Shown here piece by piece: positions 1 to 6,814 of a stretch of DNA of 16,301 nucleotides (its first letter is position 1; the number at the start of each line of letters is the position of its first letter). The position numbers were made by a program, and so were the translations under genes. The stretch comes from Bacillota bacterium (GTDB lineage: Bacteria; Bacillota; Clostridia; Lachnospirales; Cellulosilyticaceae), in NCBI GenBank assembly GCA_023412455.1, contig JAEYNQ010000083.1:1-16301 (forward strand), in the 5' to 3' direction. The notes below the pieces were generated by a model. That model saw nothing but the letters and a program-made list of their open reading frames with translations. It ran no database searches and was not told where the DNA came from.

Positions 1-357
1 GCACTTTCACAAGCCTTGGTTAAAAGAGGGCTTCGCATTGTTTCAGGTGGAACAGACAATCATGTAATGAGCTTAGATGTGCGCAATATGAATGTAACAG
101 GTAAAGAAGCAGAGCATATGTTAGATGAAATAGGCATTACCTGTAATAAAAACACCATTCCTTTTGATCCTGCCTCTCCATTTATTACAAGTGGTGTAAG
201 ACTAGGTACACCTGCTGTAACAACAAGAGGTATGAAAGAAGTAGATATGGATGATATTGCAGAAATTATCTTTTTAACCCTTAAGGACTTTGAGGCCAAT
301 AAAGAGACATGCAAGGCTAAAGTAAATGCCTTACTTGCTAAATATCCACTTTATTAA
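1..357 (+). CDS. glyA: Serine hydroxymethyltransferase, C-terminal part (5' end outside window)
   Basis: This is the last 118 codons of a PLP-dependent serine hydroxymethyltransferase, the cytosolic enzyme that interconverts serine and glycine while charging tetrahydrofolate with a one-carbon unit. The frame is open from base 1, so the gene starts upstream of the window. The fragment contains VSGGTDNH and SGVRLGTPAVTTRGM, both typical of the C-terminal domain of GlyA; the arginine of SGVRLGTPA binds the substrate carboxylate in the family. It ends with TAA at 355-357 and is followed by a strong intrinsic terminator, so it is the last gene of its transcript. The full protein is usually about 410-420 residues, so roughly 70% is missing here only because of the window edge. 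Identification is secure; nothing odd is seen. Confidence 0.96.
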   Translation, partial: ALSQALVKRGLRIVSGGTDNHVMSLDVRNMNVTGKEAEHMLDEIGITCNKNTIPFDPASPFITSGVRLGTPAVTTRGMKEVDMDDIAEIIFLTLKDFEANKETCKAKVNALLAKYPLY

Positions 358-387
358 TTAGTACTAAAAATGAGAAAATAATTTGTG

Positions 388-431
388 AAAAAGAGAGAGT
401 TCCTTAGAAAAGAGGAACTTTCTCTTTTTTT
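388..431 (+). terminator. Intrinsic terminator of glyA
   Basis: The arm at 391-404 (ending AGTTCCT) pairs with 413-426 (starting AGGAACT), giving about 14 bp with one G-U pair and an 8-nt loop at 405-412. The 3' arm runs straight into a T7 tract ending at 431. The upstream A-rich run also pairs with the T tract, so the hairpin could work on either strand. Confidence 0.9.
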
Positions 432-480
432 ATGGGTAAAATATAATTAAAAGATTTAATATATTTGTAACTTAAAAACA

Positions 481-509
481 ATGATAACCTAACTTAAAGA
501 TGTTATAAT
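481..509 (+). promoter_or_regulatory. Extended -10 promoter for the 143-residue protein gene
   Basis: The -10 hexamer TATAAT (504-509) is a full consensus match and is preceded by TGT (501-503), an extended -10 element. With a 17-nt spacer the -35 is ATGATA (481-486), matching TTGACA at 4 of 6 positions. This places the transcription start near 516 and gives a leader of about 125 nt before the ATG at 643. I see no convincing riboswitch fold in the A-rich leader. Confidence 0.6.
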
Positions 510-642
510 AATAGAAACTTTAAGTAGAGATAAAACCCTGATAAATAAGGACAGAGGGGATAAAAAATAGAGAGAATAAAATTTGAGAGAAAAACTAAAA
601 ACGAGAGATTATAAATGAGAAGCTAGATGAGGGGGAATTAAA

Positions 643-1074
643 ATGAAAAAAGTAGCAGAGCTTTATTTACCATTAGTCACAAAAAATGAATTTGAGGATA
701 TAGATGAAGAAAAAATATTGAGTAAGGTTTGGCAGGAAAAAGAAGGCTCTTTAGAGTCTGTTATTTCCCGTATTATTAATGATACTGTGTTAGAACATAT
801 GCGCTTAGAGATTGACTCTACCATTATGCAAATGCTTTTCTTAAATGATTATCTGATTAATGTTTTTACTAAGAATTTTGGAGTGCTTGTGACCAACTAT
901 ATTATGTCTTATCTCGAAAGTGAACAGGTTTATGAAATCCAAGAAGAGCAAGCCGAGCTATTACAAAAATTAGTTAAAAAAGTGGATATAAAGTGGACGA
1001 TAGAAGGACTCATAAAAGCTGTGAATGAGGGAGTGGGAAAAGCCTCACAAGATACTGGTGAAGAGGGTAAGTAA
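643..1074 (+). CDS. Hypothetical protein of 143 residues, predicted all-helical and cytosolic
   Basis: I do not recognise this protein. It starts at an ATG with a strong purine-rich Shine-Dalgarno (GAGGGGGA at 629-636) and stops at 1074. The sequence has no signal peptide, no long membrane segment and no cysteines. Most of it looks alpha-helical: an acidic N-terminal region (residues 15-38), a central amphipathic stretch rich in Ile, Leu, Met and Phe (40-92), and a charged Glu/Gln/Lys helix with coiled-coil character (93-115). The tail from about 130 is polar and probably disordered. The gene stands alone between two terminators and has its own extended -10 promoter, so it is a monocistronic unit. 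Neighbours glyA and the EF-G-like gene give no functional clue. A small regulatory or scaffold protein is possible, but that is only a guess. Confidence 0.85.
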   Translation: MKKVAELYLPLVTKNEFEDIDEEKILSKVWQEKEGSLESVISRIINDTVLEHMRLEIDSTIMQMLFLNDYLINVFTKNFGVLVTNYIMSYLESEQVYEIQEEQAELLQKLVKKVDIKWTIEGLIKAVNEGVGKASQDTGEEGK

Positions 1075-1100
1075 AAGATACTTGACTTATGTTAGCACAT

Positions 1101-1128
1101 CCTTCTGAGTAGAAGGTTCAAATTTGAA
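1101..1128. repeat. Short perfect hairpin next to a 12-nt palindrome
   Basis: CCTTCT (1101-1106) and AGAAGG (1111-1116) form a perfect 6-bp stem with a GAGT loop. It is followed immediately by the self-complementary TTCAAATTTGAA at 1117-1128. There is no T tract after it. Its role is unknown; it lies just upstream of the terminator of the 143-residue gene. Confidence 0.5.
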
Positions 1129-1144
1129 TAAAAATATTAGAGGC

Positions 1145-1186
1145 CATAACCTAGGAATTTATTTATAGGTTATGACTTTTTGTTTT
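1145..1186 (+). terminator. Intrinsic terminator after the 143-residue protein gene
   Basis: CATAACCTA (1145-1153) pairs perfectly with TAGGTTATG (1166-1174) around a 12-nt loop. A T-rich tail, five T then G then four T, follows at 1177-1186. The hairpin lies about 70 nt after the stop codon. Confidence 0.8.
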
Positions 1187-1386
1187 AGAGGGATTTTTCA
1201 TGCTAGAGGCTAGAAACTTATAGCTATATGAAGGTTGCGTAAAAATTACTAAATAATTAGAATATTAAACTGGAATTTTAGAAAAAAATATATAAAAATT
1301 ATCTATAAAAAAAGGAATTATTATAAATAGTGTAGAAATAATAATATAAGGGATTAATAATTTAATATCTGGAGGAGGTAGTTTAT

Positions 1387-3462
1387 ATGAAAGGTTATGA
1401 AACCAAATGTATTCGGAACGTTGCCCTACTGGGACATGGTGGGGCAGGAAAGACTACTCTAGCAGAAGCAATGCTTTATACAGCAGGTATGACAACGCGA
1501 CTTGGAAGAGTAGAAGCAGGTAATACCGTAAGTGACTTTGATCCAGAAGAAATAAAACGCAGAATTTCTATCCGTACCTCTCTTGTACCTATTGAATGGA
1601 AGGAACACAAGCTCAATATTTTGGATACACCGGGTTATTTTGATTTTGTAGGAGGAATTAAAGAGACACTCAGTGTGGCAGATAGTGCGCTGATTGTTAT
1701 GAGAGCTTCAGCAGGAGGTGTAGAAGTAGGTACTGAGAAGGCTTGGGAATATGCTACAGAAGCCAATATCCCAAAGATGATTTTTCTAACAGGAATGGAT
1801 GCAGAAAACGTAGATATGGAGGCTATTCTTACAAAGTGCAAGGAAAAACTTGGAAATAGCATTGCCCCTGTTCAAGTGCCTTGGTATGAAGACGATAAGT
1901 TTGTAGGCTATGTCCATGTGCTCAAAATGCTGGGGAGAAGATTTGATGGGAAAAAGGTTGTGACATGCCCTATACCAGAAAGTTTAAATGAAAAAATCCA
2001 ACCTATTCGTAATATGATACTTGAAGCTGTTGCTGAGAGTGATGAGATTCTGATGGAGAAATATTTTGCAGAAGAAGAAATAACACCAGAGGAAATTCAA
2101 GAGGCCTATAGGAAAGGGGTTATGGAAAAACAGATTGTCCCTGTTTTGTGTGGTAGTAGTTTAAATACTACAGGTATTTCCGTACTTATGGATACCATTA
2201 TTTCACTTTTTCCATCTCCAGATGAAGGAAATAAAGCTTTAGGTAGTTTAGGTATAGAAGAAGAGCCTATTGAAGTAGCATGTAGTGGTGAGGGTAAAGC
2301 TTCACTTTTTATATTTAAAACCATTGTTGATCCATTTATCGGGAAGTTTTCATTGTTTAAAGTGAGAAGTGGAAGTGTAAAAACCGATGATACACTCATT
2401 AATAGCCGAACCAATGAAGCTGAAAAGCTCAGTCATCTCTATGTTCTTTCAGGCAAGGAACAAAAAGAGGTAGAGAAGCTTTGTGCAGGAGATATTGGAG
2501 CAGTAGCTAAACTTAAGGGAACCCATACTTCTGATACCCTCGCTGATAAAGCTTTTCCAGTAAGCTATGAAAAAATAGTCTATCCTAAACCTTTTGTAAA
2601 GATGGCTATTTTCCCAAGTGGTAAAGGGGATGAAGAAAAGATGTCAGCTTCTCTTGCTAAGCTTATGGCAGAGGATAAGACATTTTATATAGAATTTGAT
2701 AAAGAAACCCGTGAAACAGTGATCTATGGCATTGGCAAGCAACAGTTGGAGATCATTGTAAGTATGCTAAAGACGAAGTTTAAGGTAGATGTGAATTTGG
2801 AGACGCCAACAACTCGTTACCGTGAAACGATTAAAGCCAAGGTGAATATTCGTGGTAAGCACAAGAAACAATCGGGTGGGCATGGCCAGTATGGGGATGT
2901 GCTTATGGAATTTGAGCCCTCTGGAGATTTAGAGATGCCTTATGTTTTTGAAGAAAAAATATTTGGTGGAGCAGTGCCAAGACAATATTTCCCAGCTGTA
3001 GAAAAAGGATTAGAAGAGTGTGTAAATAGAGGCGTACTAGCAGGTTATCCTGTGGTAGGTTTAAAGGCTGTTCTTATTGATGGTTCTTACCATCCTGTGG
3101 ATTCCTCAGAAATGGCTTTTAAGATGGCTACAACTATCGCCTTTAAAGAAGGGTTAGTTAAAGCTCAACCTACTATTTTAGAACCTATTGCTCATGTAGA
3201 AATTACTGTTCCAGATGAATACACTGGAGATATTATGGGAGACCTGAAGAAACGACGTGGTCGCATGGTGGGCATGGAGCTAAAAGGAAAGAAACAAGTT
3301 ATTATAGCAGAGGTGCCTATGGCAGAACTCTATACCTATGCAATAGACGTTCGCTCTATGACGCAAGGTAAGGGGGATGTAGACTATTATTTTGAACGTT
3401 ATGAGGAAGCACCTATAGAAGTACAGCAAAAGGTGATAGCTGCTCGAAAAAATATGGCTTAG
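1387..3462 (+). CDS. EF-G-like translational GTPase (FusA paralogue)
   Basis: This 691-residue protein has the complete five-domain architecture of elongation factor G. The GTPase domain covers about residues 8-280, with P-loop GHGGAGKT at 16-23, switch I RRISI at 58-62, G3 DTPGY at 80-84, and G5-type CGSSL at 255-259. Domain II spans about 300-390, domain III about 400-475, domain IV about 478-595 (GGHGQYGDV at 497-505, GSYHPVDSSEM at 566-576), and domain V about 598-690. It differs from classical EF-G in several key places. The switch II histidine of DTPGH is Tyr84, switch I has Ser61 where canonical RGITI has Thr, and the guanine-specificity motif NKxD reads TGMD at 135-138. Tyr in G3 is common in the EF-G-like paralogue group, as I recall it. 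The histidine at the tip of domain IV (His569) is kept, so ribosome contact is plausible. The start has an ideal GGAGGAGG site at 1371-1378. It is a lone gene, unlike the true fusA of the str operon. The role of such paralogues is unsettled. Confidence 0.92.
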   Translation: MKGYETKCIRNVALLGHGGAGKTTLAEAMLYTAGMTTRLGRVEAGNTVSDFDPEEIKRRISIRTSLVPIEWKEHKLNILDTPGYFDFVGGIKETLSVADSALIVMRASAGGVEVGTEKAWEYATEANIPKMIFLTGMDAENVDMEAILTKCKEKLGNSIAPVQVPWYEDDKFVGYVHVLKMLGRRFDGKKVVTCPIPESLNEKIQPIRNMILEAVAESDEILMEKYFAEEEITPEEIQEAYRKGVMEKQIVPVLCGSSLNTTGISVLMDTIISLFPSPDEGNKALGSLGIEEEPIEVACSGEGKASLFIFKTIVDPFIGKFSLFKVRSGSVKTDDTLINSRTNEAEKLSHLYVLSGKEQKEVEKLCAGDIGAVAKLKGTHTSDTLADKAFPVSYEKIVYPKPFVKMAIFPSGKGDEEKMSASLAKLMAEDKTFYIEFDKETRETVIYGIGKQQLEIIVSMLKTKFKVDVNLETPTTRYRETIKAKVNIRGKHKKQSGGHGQYGDVLMEFEPSGDLEMPYVFEEKIFGGAVPRQYFPAVEKGLEECVNRGVLAGYPVVGLKAVLIDGSYHPVDSSEMAFKMATTIAFKEGLVKAQPTILEPIAHVEITVPDEYTGDIMGDLKKRRGRMVGMELKGKKQVIIAEVPMAELYTYAIDVRSMTQGKGDVDYYFERYEEAPIEVQQKVIAARKNMA

Positions 3463-3514
3463 TAAAGCATTTTATCGCTAAAGAGTAGATGGATGAGAGA
3501 GGGGCGTTTAATGA

Positions 3515-3556
3515 AATAGACCTTAGGGAGACGAGTGTCTCCTTAAGGTCTATTTT
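3515..3556. terminator. Long hairpin terminator between convergent genes
   Basis: The arms 3515-3532 and 3537-3554 form an 18-bp stem with only one G-U pair and a GAGT tetraloop. TTTT follows on the plus strand, and the complementary strand also has a short T-rich tail. It lies between the EF-G-like gene and the convergent minus-strand zinc-ribbon gene, so it probably terminates both. Confidence 0.85.
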
Positions 3557-3624
3557 CGTGAGAAAAGATGTTTCTTAAAAGATAGGTAGGATTCAGTTTC
3601 TTTGCATATTTTGAAAATTATTCT

Positions 3625-4083
3625 TTAAAACGAGGAAGCAGCTAGTATGGCTGAAAACAGTGCTAGGAACACTATGGCGATATACACAATGTAAATAACA
3701 AACATAGTGAGTCCAGCTCTATTCCAAGTTTTTTGAACAGCTACAAATTCTTCTACAGATTTAAATTTTCCACTGTTATAAGCCCACTCATTTCCTTTAG
3801 CGCCACATACAAATAGCCATACAATATTAAGTACAGGAACTAAGCAAAGAAGGGTTAAATAGGCATGGTTACCAATACCCCATATAATGCTAAGTGAAAA
3901 GGCGCCCCAATTCCATTTACGTATTTCTGGTGGAATAGTGGAGGACGTCACTTGAGGTGAAGAGTAGGCAGGCGCTGCTCCCTGATAAACGGAAGGGCTT
4001 TCTGAAGGCGTGGAAGATTGACCACAGTTAGAACAAAAAACATGACCTTCTGTAATAGGTTGACCACAATTTGGACAATACAT
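3625..4083 (-). CDS. Zinc-ribbon membrane protein of unknown function
   Basis: This 152-residue protein starts with a zinc ribbon (Cys3, Cys6, Cys17, Cys20 in CPNC and CSNC pairs), followed by a Ser/Pro/Ala-rich linker at about 22-50. The body contains the motif IRKWNWGAFSLSIIWGIGN (about 54-72), a hydrophobic stretch at about 73-94, KGNEWAYNSGKFKSVEEF (about 96-113), and a C-terminal membrane helix at about 123-148. I have seen the WNWGAF/GNEWA arrangement in many Firmicutes zinc-ribbon proteins, but I know of no established function. The ribbon should lie in the cytosol and may mediate assembly or protein contacts. The ATG is preceded by AGGGGAGA on the minus strand (4090-4098). The gene lies 97 bp downstream of the DUF1648 gene on the same strand and may be partly cotranscribed with it; weak promoter-like hexamers exist in the gap but none is convincing. 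Confidence 0.85.
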   Translation of the reverse strand: MYCPNCGQPITEGHVFCSNCGQSSTPSESPSVYQGAAPAYSSPQVTSSTIPPEIRKWNWGAFSLSIIWGIGNHAYLTLLCLVPVLNIVWLFVCGAKGNEWAYNSGKFKSVEEFVAVQKTWNRAGLTMFVIYIVYIAIVFLALFSAILAASSF

Positions 4084-4180
4084 AAAAAATCTCCCCTTTT
4101 TATAATAATAAGTCTCTTTACTTAGTATACAAGATAAAGGAGAGATTTAAAATAATATTTTCAATATTCCGTAAAAGTAT

Positions 4181-5341
4181 TTACTTTAAAATAAGAGGCA
4201 GGAGTAAAGAAAAACTAATAAAAAGTAAAAGCACAGCAGCTAGGAGTTTTCCTTTTTTATGACCAATATTGAGAGTCCAGCCTATACCATATCTTTTCTC
4301 TACAAAAAGAGAAGGATCATTGGGGTTGTTATATAGAGTTCCCCATAACCAGAGATTATCATCTTCTTCAGGTGCATAATTATAAGTTTCTTCCTTAGAA
4401 TCTTTTGAAGAAGAACTTAAACGGTTATACTTGAAGTTGGTATAAAGCATTAGAACAAGTCCTACTATAAACAAGGAAGAAAAACAGAGAATAGAAAGGA
4501 GATTTAAGGCACCTCCCTTCAGTGTAGCCAAGGAAATACTGGCAAATAAGACACAAATAAAGAGTGTAAAAAAATAAATACTCAGAGCTTGATATTTAAA
4601 GTAGTTTAAAAGCTCCTTTTTATTGGTTTCTAATTTCTTAGGATGAAGTCTTCCCCTTATGTTAAAAAGACTAGTTGTAGAAAAATAGAGAATCATAATG
4701 ATAAAAGGAGGGAAGATACAAGGCATAATAAGGGTAATAAGTGATTTAGGTTGCCAACTATCCACCTGACCTAGAAGATTCCAGTGAGTAGGAACAGGAT
4801 CGGGGATAGAAGAATAGTTGTATAAAACATAGAGTGCTACACCTACAGTGAAAAGAAGGGGGAGCAAAAAGAGAAGCTTAAAAATATTTTTAAGTCGTTG
4901 TTTTTCTTCTATGAAATGAGTATCTATTAGCATTTTACTAGGAGGAGTAGGCTGCTGTTTTAAAGTCCCTTTAAAAGCTTTTATTTTATTATGGGTTCTT
5001 ACGTAGAGAGCAAAATAACTGCCAATTACCAGATAGATAAGCAAAATAAATAGGATTTGGAAGTACTGCCCATGAATGAGATGGTAACCTACTAAGTAAC
5101 CTAAACTAGCCCCTATAAACATAAGACTAGAGCCTACCACAGATACTATAAAGACAACTATAGAGCGTATATAAAACTGACGAGTAATACCTTGAACAAT
5201 AAGGTGTTTTTGTAAGTCTTCAGATAAGGTAATACCAAAGCATTGATTGCGTCTTGAAAATTTGGGAGATAAGACAAAGGTAAGAAAAAGCAAAGTGAAT
5301 ATAAATAGCATAACTAAAAAAGTGATAGTTGTTTCTGACAT
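4181..5341 (-). CDS. DUF1648/DUF5808 multi-pass membrane protein
   Basis: This is an integral membrane protein of about 386 residues with around eight hydrophobic segments (about 6-25, 60-80, 95-114, 157-176, 202-222, 255-275, 282-302, 367-386). Residues about 180-197 contain IPDPVPTHWNLLGQVDSW, the DUF1648 signature shared with SdpI-type proteins. Residues about 330-361 (LWGTLYNNPNDP, then KRYGIGWTLNIG) match the DUF5808 pattern. SdpI is the immunity and signalling protein for the SDP toxin in Bacillus subtilis, but this protein is longer and built differently, so immunity here is speculation. Its start overlaps the stop of the upstream GntR gene (TAATGATG), which means translational coupling. 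Two tandem ATGs occur, at 5344 and 5341; the second is chosen because the AAGGAGG site sits 7 nt from it and only 4 nt from the first. Confidence 0.88.
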   Translation of the reverse strand: MSETTITFLVMLFIFTLLFLTFVLSPKFSRRNQCFGITLSEDLQKHLIVQGITRQFYIRSIVVFIVSVVGSSLMFIGASLGYLVGYHLIHGQYFQILFILLIYLVIGSYFALYVRTHNKIKAFKGTLKQQPTPPSKMLIDTHFIEEKQRLKNIFKLLFLLPLLFTVGVALYVLYNYSSIPDPVPTHWNLLGQVDSWQPKSLITLIMPCIFPPFIIMILYFSTTSLFNIRGRLHPKKLETNKKELLNYFKYQALSIYFFTLFICVLFASISLATLKGGALNLLSILCFSSLFIVGLVLMLYTNFKYNRLSSSSKDSKEETYNYAPEEDDNLWLWGTLYNNPNDPSLFVEKRYGIGWTLNIGHKKGKLLAAVLLLFISFSLLLPLILK

Positions 5342-5343
5342 CA

Positions 5344-5724
5344 TTAATCCTCCTTATAGTGTGAGTAAAGAGTTTCACACAGTGATAAAAAATCTTGTTG
5401 AGTAATGCCCATGAGATGGGCTTTAGCAACTAATAAGGTTAAGGGTTCCTCTAGAACAAAATGAGAGGGACGGGTTGTTAGGATAGGAAAAGAATTGACT
5501 AAGGTTCCTTTTCTACGGTCCACACTCACATATCCTTCATCTTTTAAAAGGTTGTAAGCTTTATTAACGGTATGTAGGTTAATACCGATTTCTTCTGCTA
5601 GATTTCTTACAGCAGGGAGGGTTTCACCAGGTTGAAGTGTTCCTTTTGCCATAGCTAGGATAATCTGCTCATAGAGTTGCTCATAGATGGGTTTTTGACT
5701 ACTAAAGTCGAGTTCAATAAGCAT
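5344..5724 (-). CDS. GntR-family transcriptional regulator, YtrA subfamily
   Basis: This 126-residue protein has an N-terminal winged helix-turn-helix of the GntR family: PIYEQLYEQI at 12-21, LPAVRNLAEEIGINLHTVNKAY at about 36-57, the recognition wing DEGYVSVDRRKGT at 62-74. The C-terminal part is only about 50 residues, too short for the usual FadR or HutC ligand domains, and this short form defines the YtrA subfamily. YtrA-type regulators are usually dimeric repressors of adjacent membrane protein or ABC transporter operons. That fits here, since it overlaps the DUF1648 membrane protein gene by one base. The ATG has a clear AAGGAGG site at 5731-5737. A perfect inverted repeat covers its promoter (5754-5784), so negative autoregulation is likely. 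The inducing signal is unknown; cell-envelope stress is common in the subfamily. Confidence 0.92.
   Translation of the reverse strand: MLIELDFSSQKPIYEQLYEQIILAMAKGTLQPGETLPAVRNLAEEIGINLHTVNKAYNLLKDEGYVSVDRRKGTLVNSFPILTTRPSHFVLEEPLTLLVAKAHLMGITQQDFLSLCETLYSHYKED
5349..5355 (-). promoter_or_regulatory. Ribosome binding site deciding the DUF1648 gene start
   Basis: On the minus strand this reads AAGGAGG, inside the last codons of the GntR gene. It is 4 nt from the first ATG (5344) and 7 nt from the second (5341), which favours the second start. Ribosomes ending the GntR frame would unmask or re-use this site. Confidence 0.7.
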
Positions 5725-5753
5725 AGTTGGCCTCCTTTTGAGTATTGTTTAAA

Positions 5754-5784
5754 CTATTTGTTATATAATATATATAACAAATAG
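5754..5784. promoter_or_regulatory. Perfect palindrome, probable GntR operator
   Basis: The half-site CTATTTGTTATATA (5754-5767) is repeated exactly in inverted form at 5771-5784 with a 3-nt centre (ATA). The palindrome fully covers the -10 of the gntR promoter and the expected start point, so a bound dimer would block RNA polymerase. No T tract follows on either strand, which argues against a terminator. Confidence 0.75.
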
Positions 5785-5799
5785 AAAAATGAATGTCAA
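5771..5799 (-). promoter_or_regulatory. Promoter of the gntR-DUF1648 operon
   Basis: On the minus strand a perfect -35 TTGACA (5799-5794) is followed, after exactly 17 nt, by the -10 TATATA (5776-5771), which matches TATAAT at 4 of 6 positions. Transcription would begin around 5764, inside the palindromic operator, about 40 nt before the GntR start codon. Confidence 0.75.
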
Positions 5800-5819
5800 T
5801 ACCTTTAAGGCAAGAGGAA

Positions 5820-5894
5820 TTGACGACTTTTATAGAATGAAGTATGCTTGAAAAGTAAACAATACGTTGAAAAACTCATATTATTATTTATAGA
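5820..5894 (+). promoter_or_regulatory. Candidate promoters for the SDR gene
   Basis: Two plausible sigma-A promoters occur. One is TTGACG (5820-5825), a 17-nt spacer, and TATGCT (5843-5848). The other is TTGAAA (5867-5872), a 16-nt spacer, and TATAGA (5889-5894). Both are divergent from the gntR promoter. The first starts about 20 nt from the gntR -35, so the two could interfere. Confidence 0.45.
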
Positions 5895-5983
5895 GAATAG
5901 AAGAATAAGCTAGAGGAGAGTGTATGTTTTTAATGAAATAAGCCAGGAGAAAGACTTCAATAAAAAGAAGGGAAAAGGAAACA

Positions 5984-6748
5984 ATGAAAGAATATGCTTT
6001 AGTAACAGGTGCTTCTAGTGGGATTGGACAGGAGTTGGCTAAGGAATTATCACACCATGGTTTTTCTCTTATTGTAGTGGCACGAAGACAAGATAAATTA
6101 GAACAATTAAAGAAGCTACTTGAAGCAAAGTATAATGTGAGCGTACAAGTGGTAGTAGAAGATTTAAGTGACCCAGAGAGCCCTGGACGCATCATGAATA
6201 AATTAAAAGCTTTAGAGGGGAGAGTGAAAATTTTAGTCAATAATGCAGGGAGTGGCTATGTAGGAGAATTTTTAACAGAGGATCTGGAGAGGGAAAGGAA
6301 GCAGCTAGAGCTTAATGTTTTTAGCCTCACCCAACTGACTAAGCTTTTTGCTGCAGAAATGAAAAGACAAGGAGGGGGTTATATTTTAAATGTAGCCTCT
6401 ACGGGAGCCTATCATCCAGGCCCTTACATTGCCACTTACTATGCGGCGAAGGCCTATGTCTTATCTTTTTCAGAAGCACTGGCAGTGGAACTTGCCCCTT
6501 ATAACATTACAGTATCTACCCTTTGTCCAGGGGCTACAAGGACTGAGTTTTCGAAAAATGCAGGACGAAAAGATAACGCGATGGCTATGTCAGCTACTAA
6601 AGTAGCTCAAATAGCCTATAGGGGCTTAATGAAAAAGAAGTCACTGATTATTCCAGGTATAAGTAATCGTTTATGGGTAGGTATGCCAAGAAAATGGGCA
6701 AAAGGATTTATAGCCTACTATCAGCGTAAGCTTAAAAGAGTAAACTAG
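5984..6748 (+). CDS. Short-chain dehydrogenase/reductase (SDR), classical type
   Basis: This 254-residue cytosolic oxidoreductase has all the signatures of a classical SDR. The cofactor-binding motif TGASSGIG lies at 8-15, and the ARR at 33-35 after the second beta strand suggests NADP preference. Further motifs are the acidic DLSD at 60-63, NNAG at 86-89, the active-site Asn111, Ser139, Tyr152 and Lys156 (YYAAK), and CPGATRTEF at 181-189. Length is normal for the family. It resembles the broad DltE/YqjQ-like group (COG0300), whose substrates are mostly unknown, so no substrate is assigned. The ATG has only a modest AAGGA site at 5975-5979. A five-codon mini-ORF with a better site lies upstream (5924-5941) in the same frame but is stopped by TAA. 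The gene appears monocistronic, divergent from gntR; no terminator is obvious after it. Confidence 0.93.
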   Translation: MKEYALVTGASSGIGQELAKELSHHGFSLIVVARRQDKLEQLKKLLEAKYNVSVQVVVEDLSDPESPGRIMNKLKALEGRVKILVNNAGSGYVGEFLTEDLERERKQLELNVFSLTQLTKLFAAEMKRQGGGYILNVASTGAYHPGPYIATYYAAKAYVLSFSEALAVELAPYNITVSTLCPGATRTEFSKNAGRKDNAMAMSATKVAQIAYRGLMKKKSLIIPGISNRLWVGMPRKWAKGFIAYYQRKLKRVN

Positions 6749-6808
6749 TTTATTTAGAGTGTGAAAGGTTTCTTTGTGATTTGTATTTTCTTTGTGAAAA
6801 AGGAAGAC

Positions 6809-6814
6809 TATAAT
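6809..6814 (+). promoter_or_regulatory. Possible -10 element of the methionine aminopeptidase gene
   Basis: TATAAT at 6809-6814 is a perfect -10 hexamer, about 85 nt before the start codon. The sequence 17 nt upstream (TTTTCT at 6786-6791) is a poor -35, and no extended -10 is present. The assignment is tentative. Confidence 0.35.

Larger units (their letters stand above)
1075..1386. other. Intergenic region of 312 bp between the 143-residue gene and the EF-G-like gene
   Basis: The first part holds a small hairpin and palindrome (1101-1128) and the terminator (1145-1186). The remaining 200 bp are very AT-rich and must contain the promoter of the EF-G-like gene. I cannot choose one: TATAAA at 1322-1327 is a possible -10, but no good -35 lies 16-18 nt upstream. 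No ORF with a ribosome binding site and no RNA gene is visible. Confidence 0.6.

Noticed and set aside
5220..5429. Minus-strand 69-codon ORF overlapping the GntR and DUF1648 genes
   Set aside because: It runs out of frame across two well-supported genes and its product has no family resemblance; it is a shadow frame.
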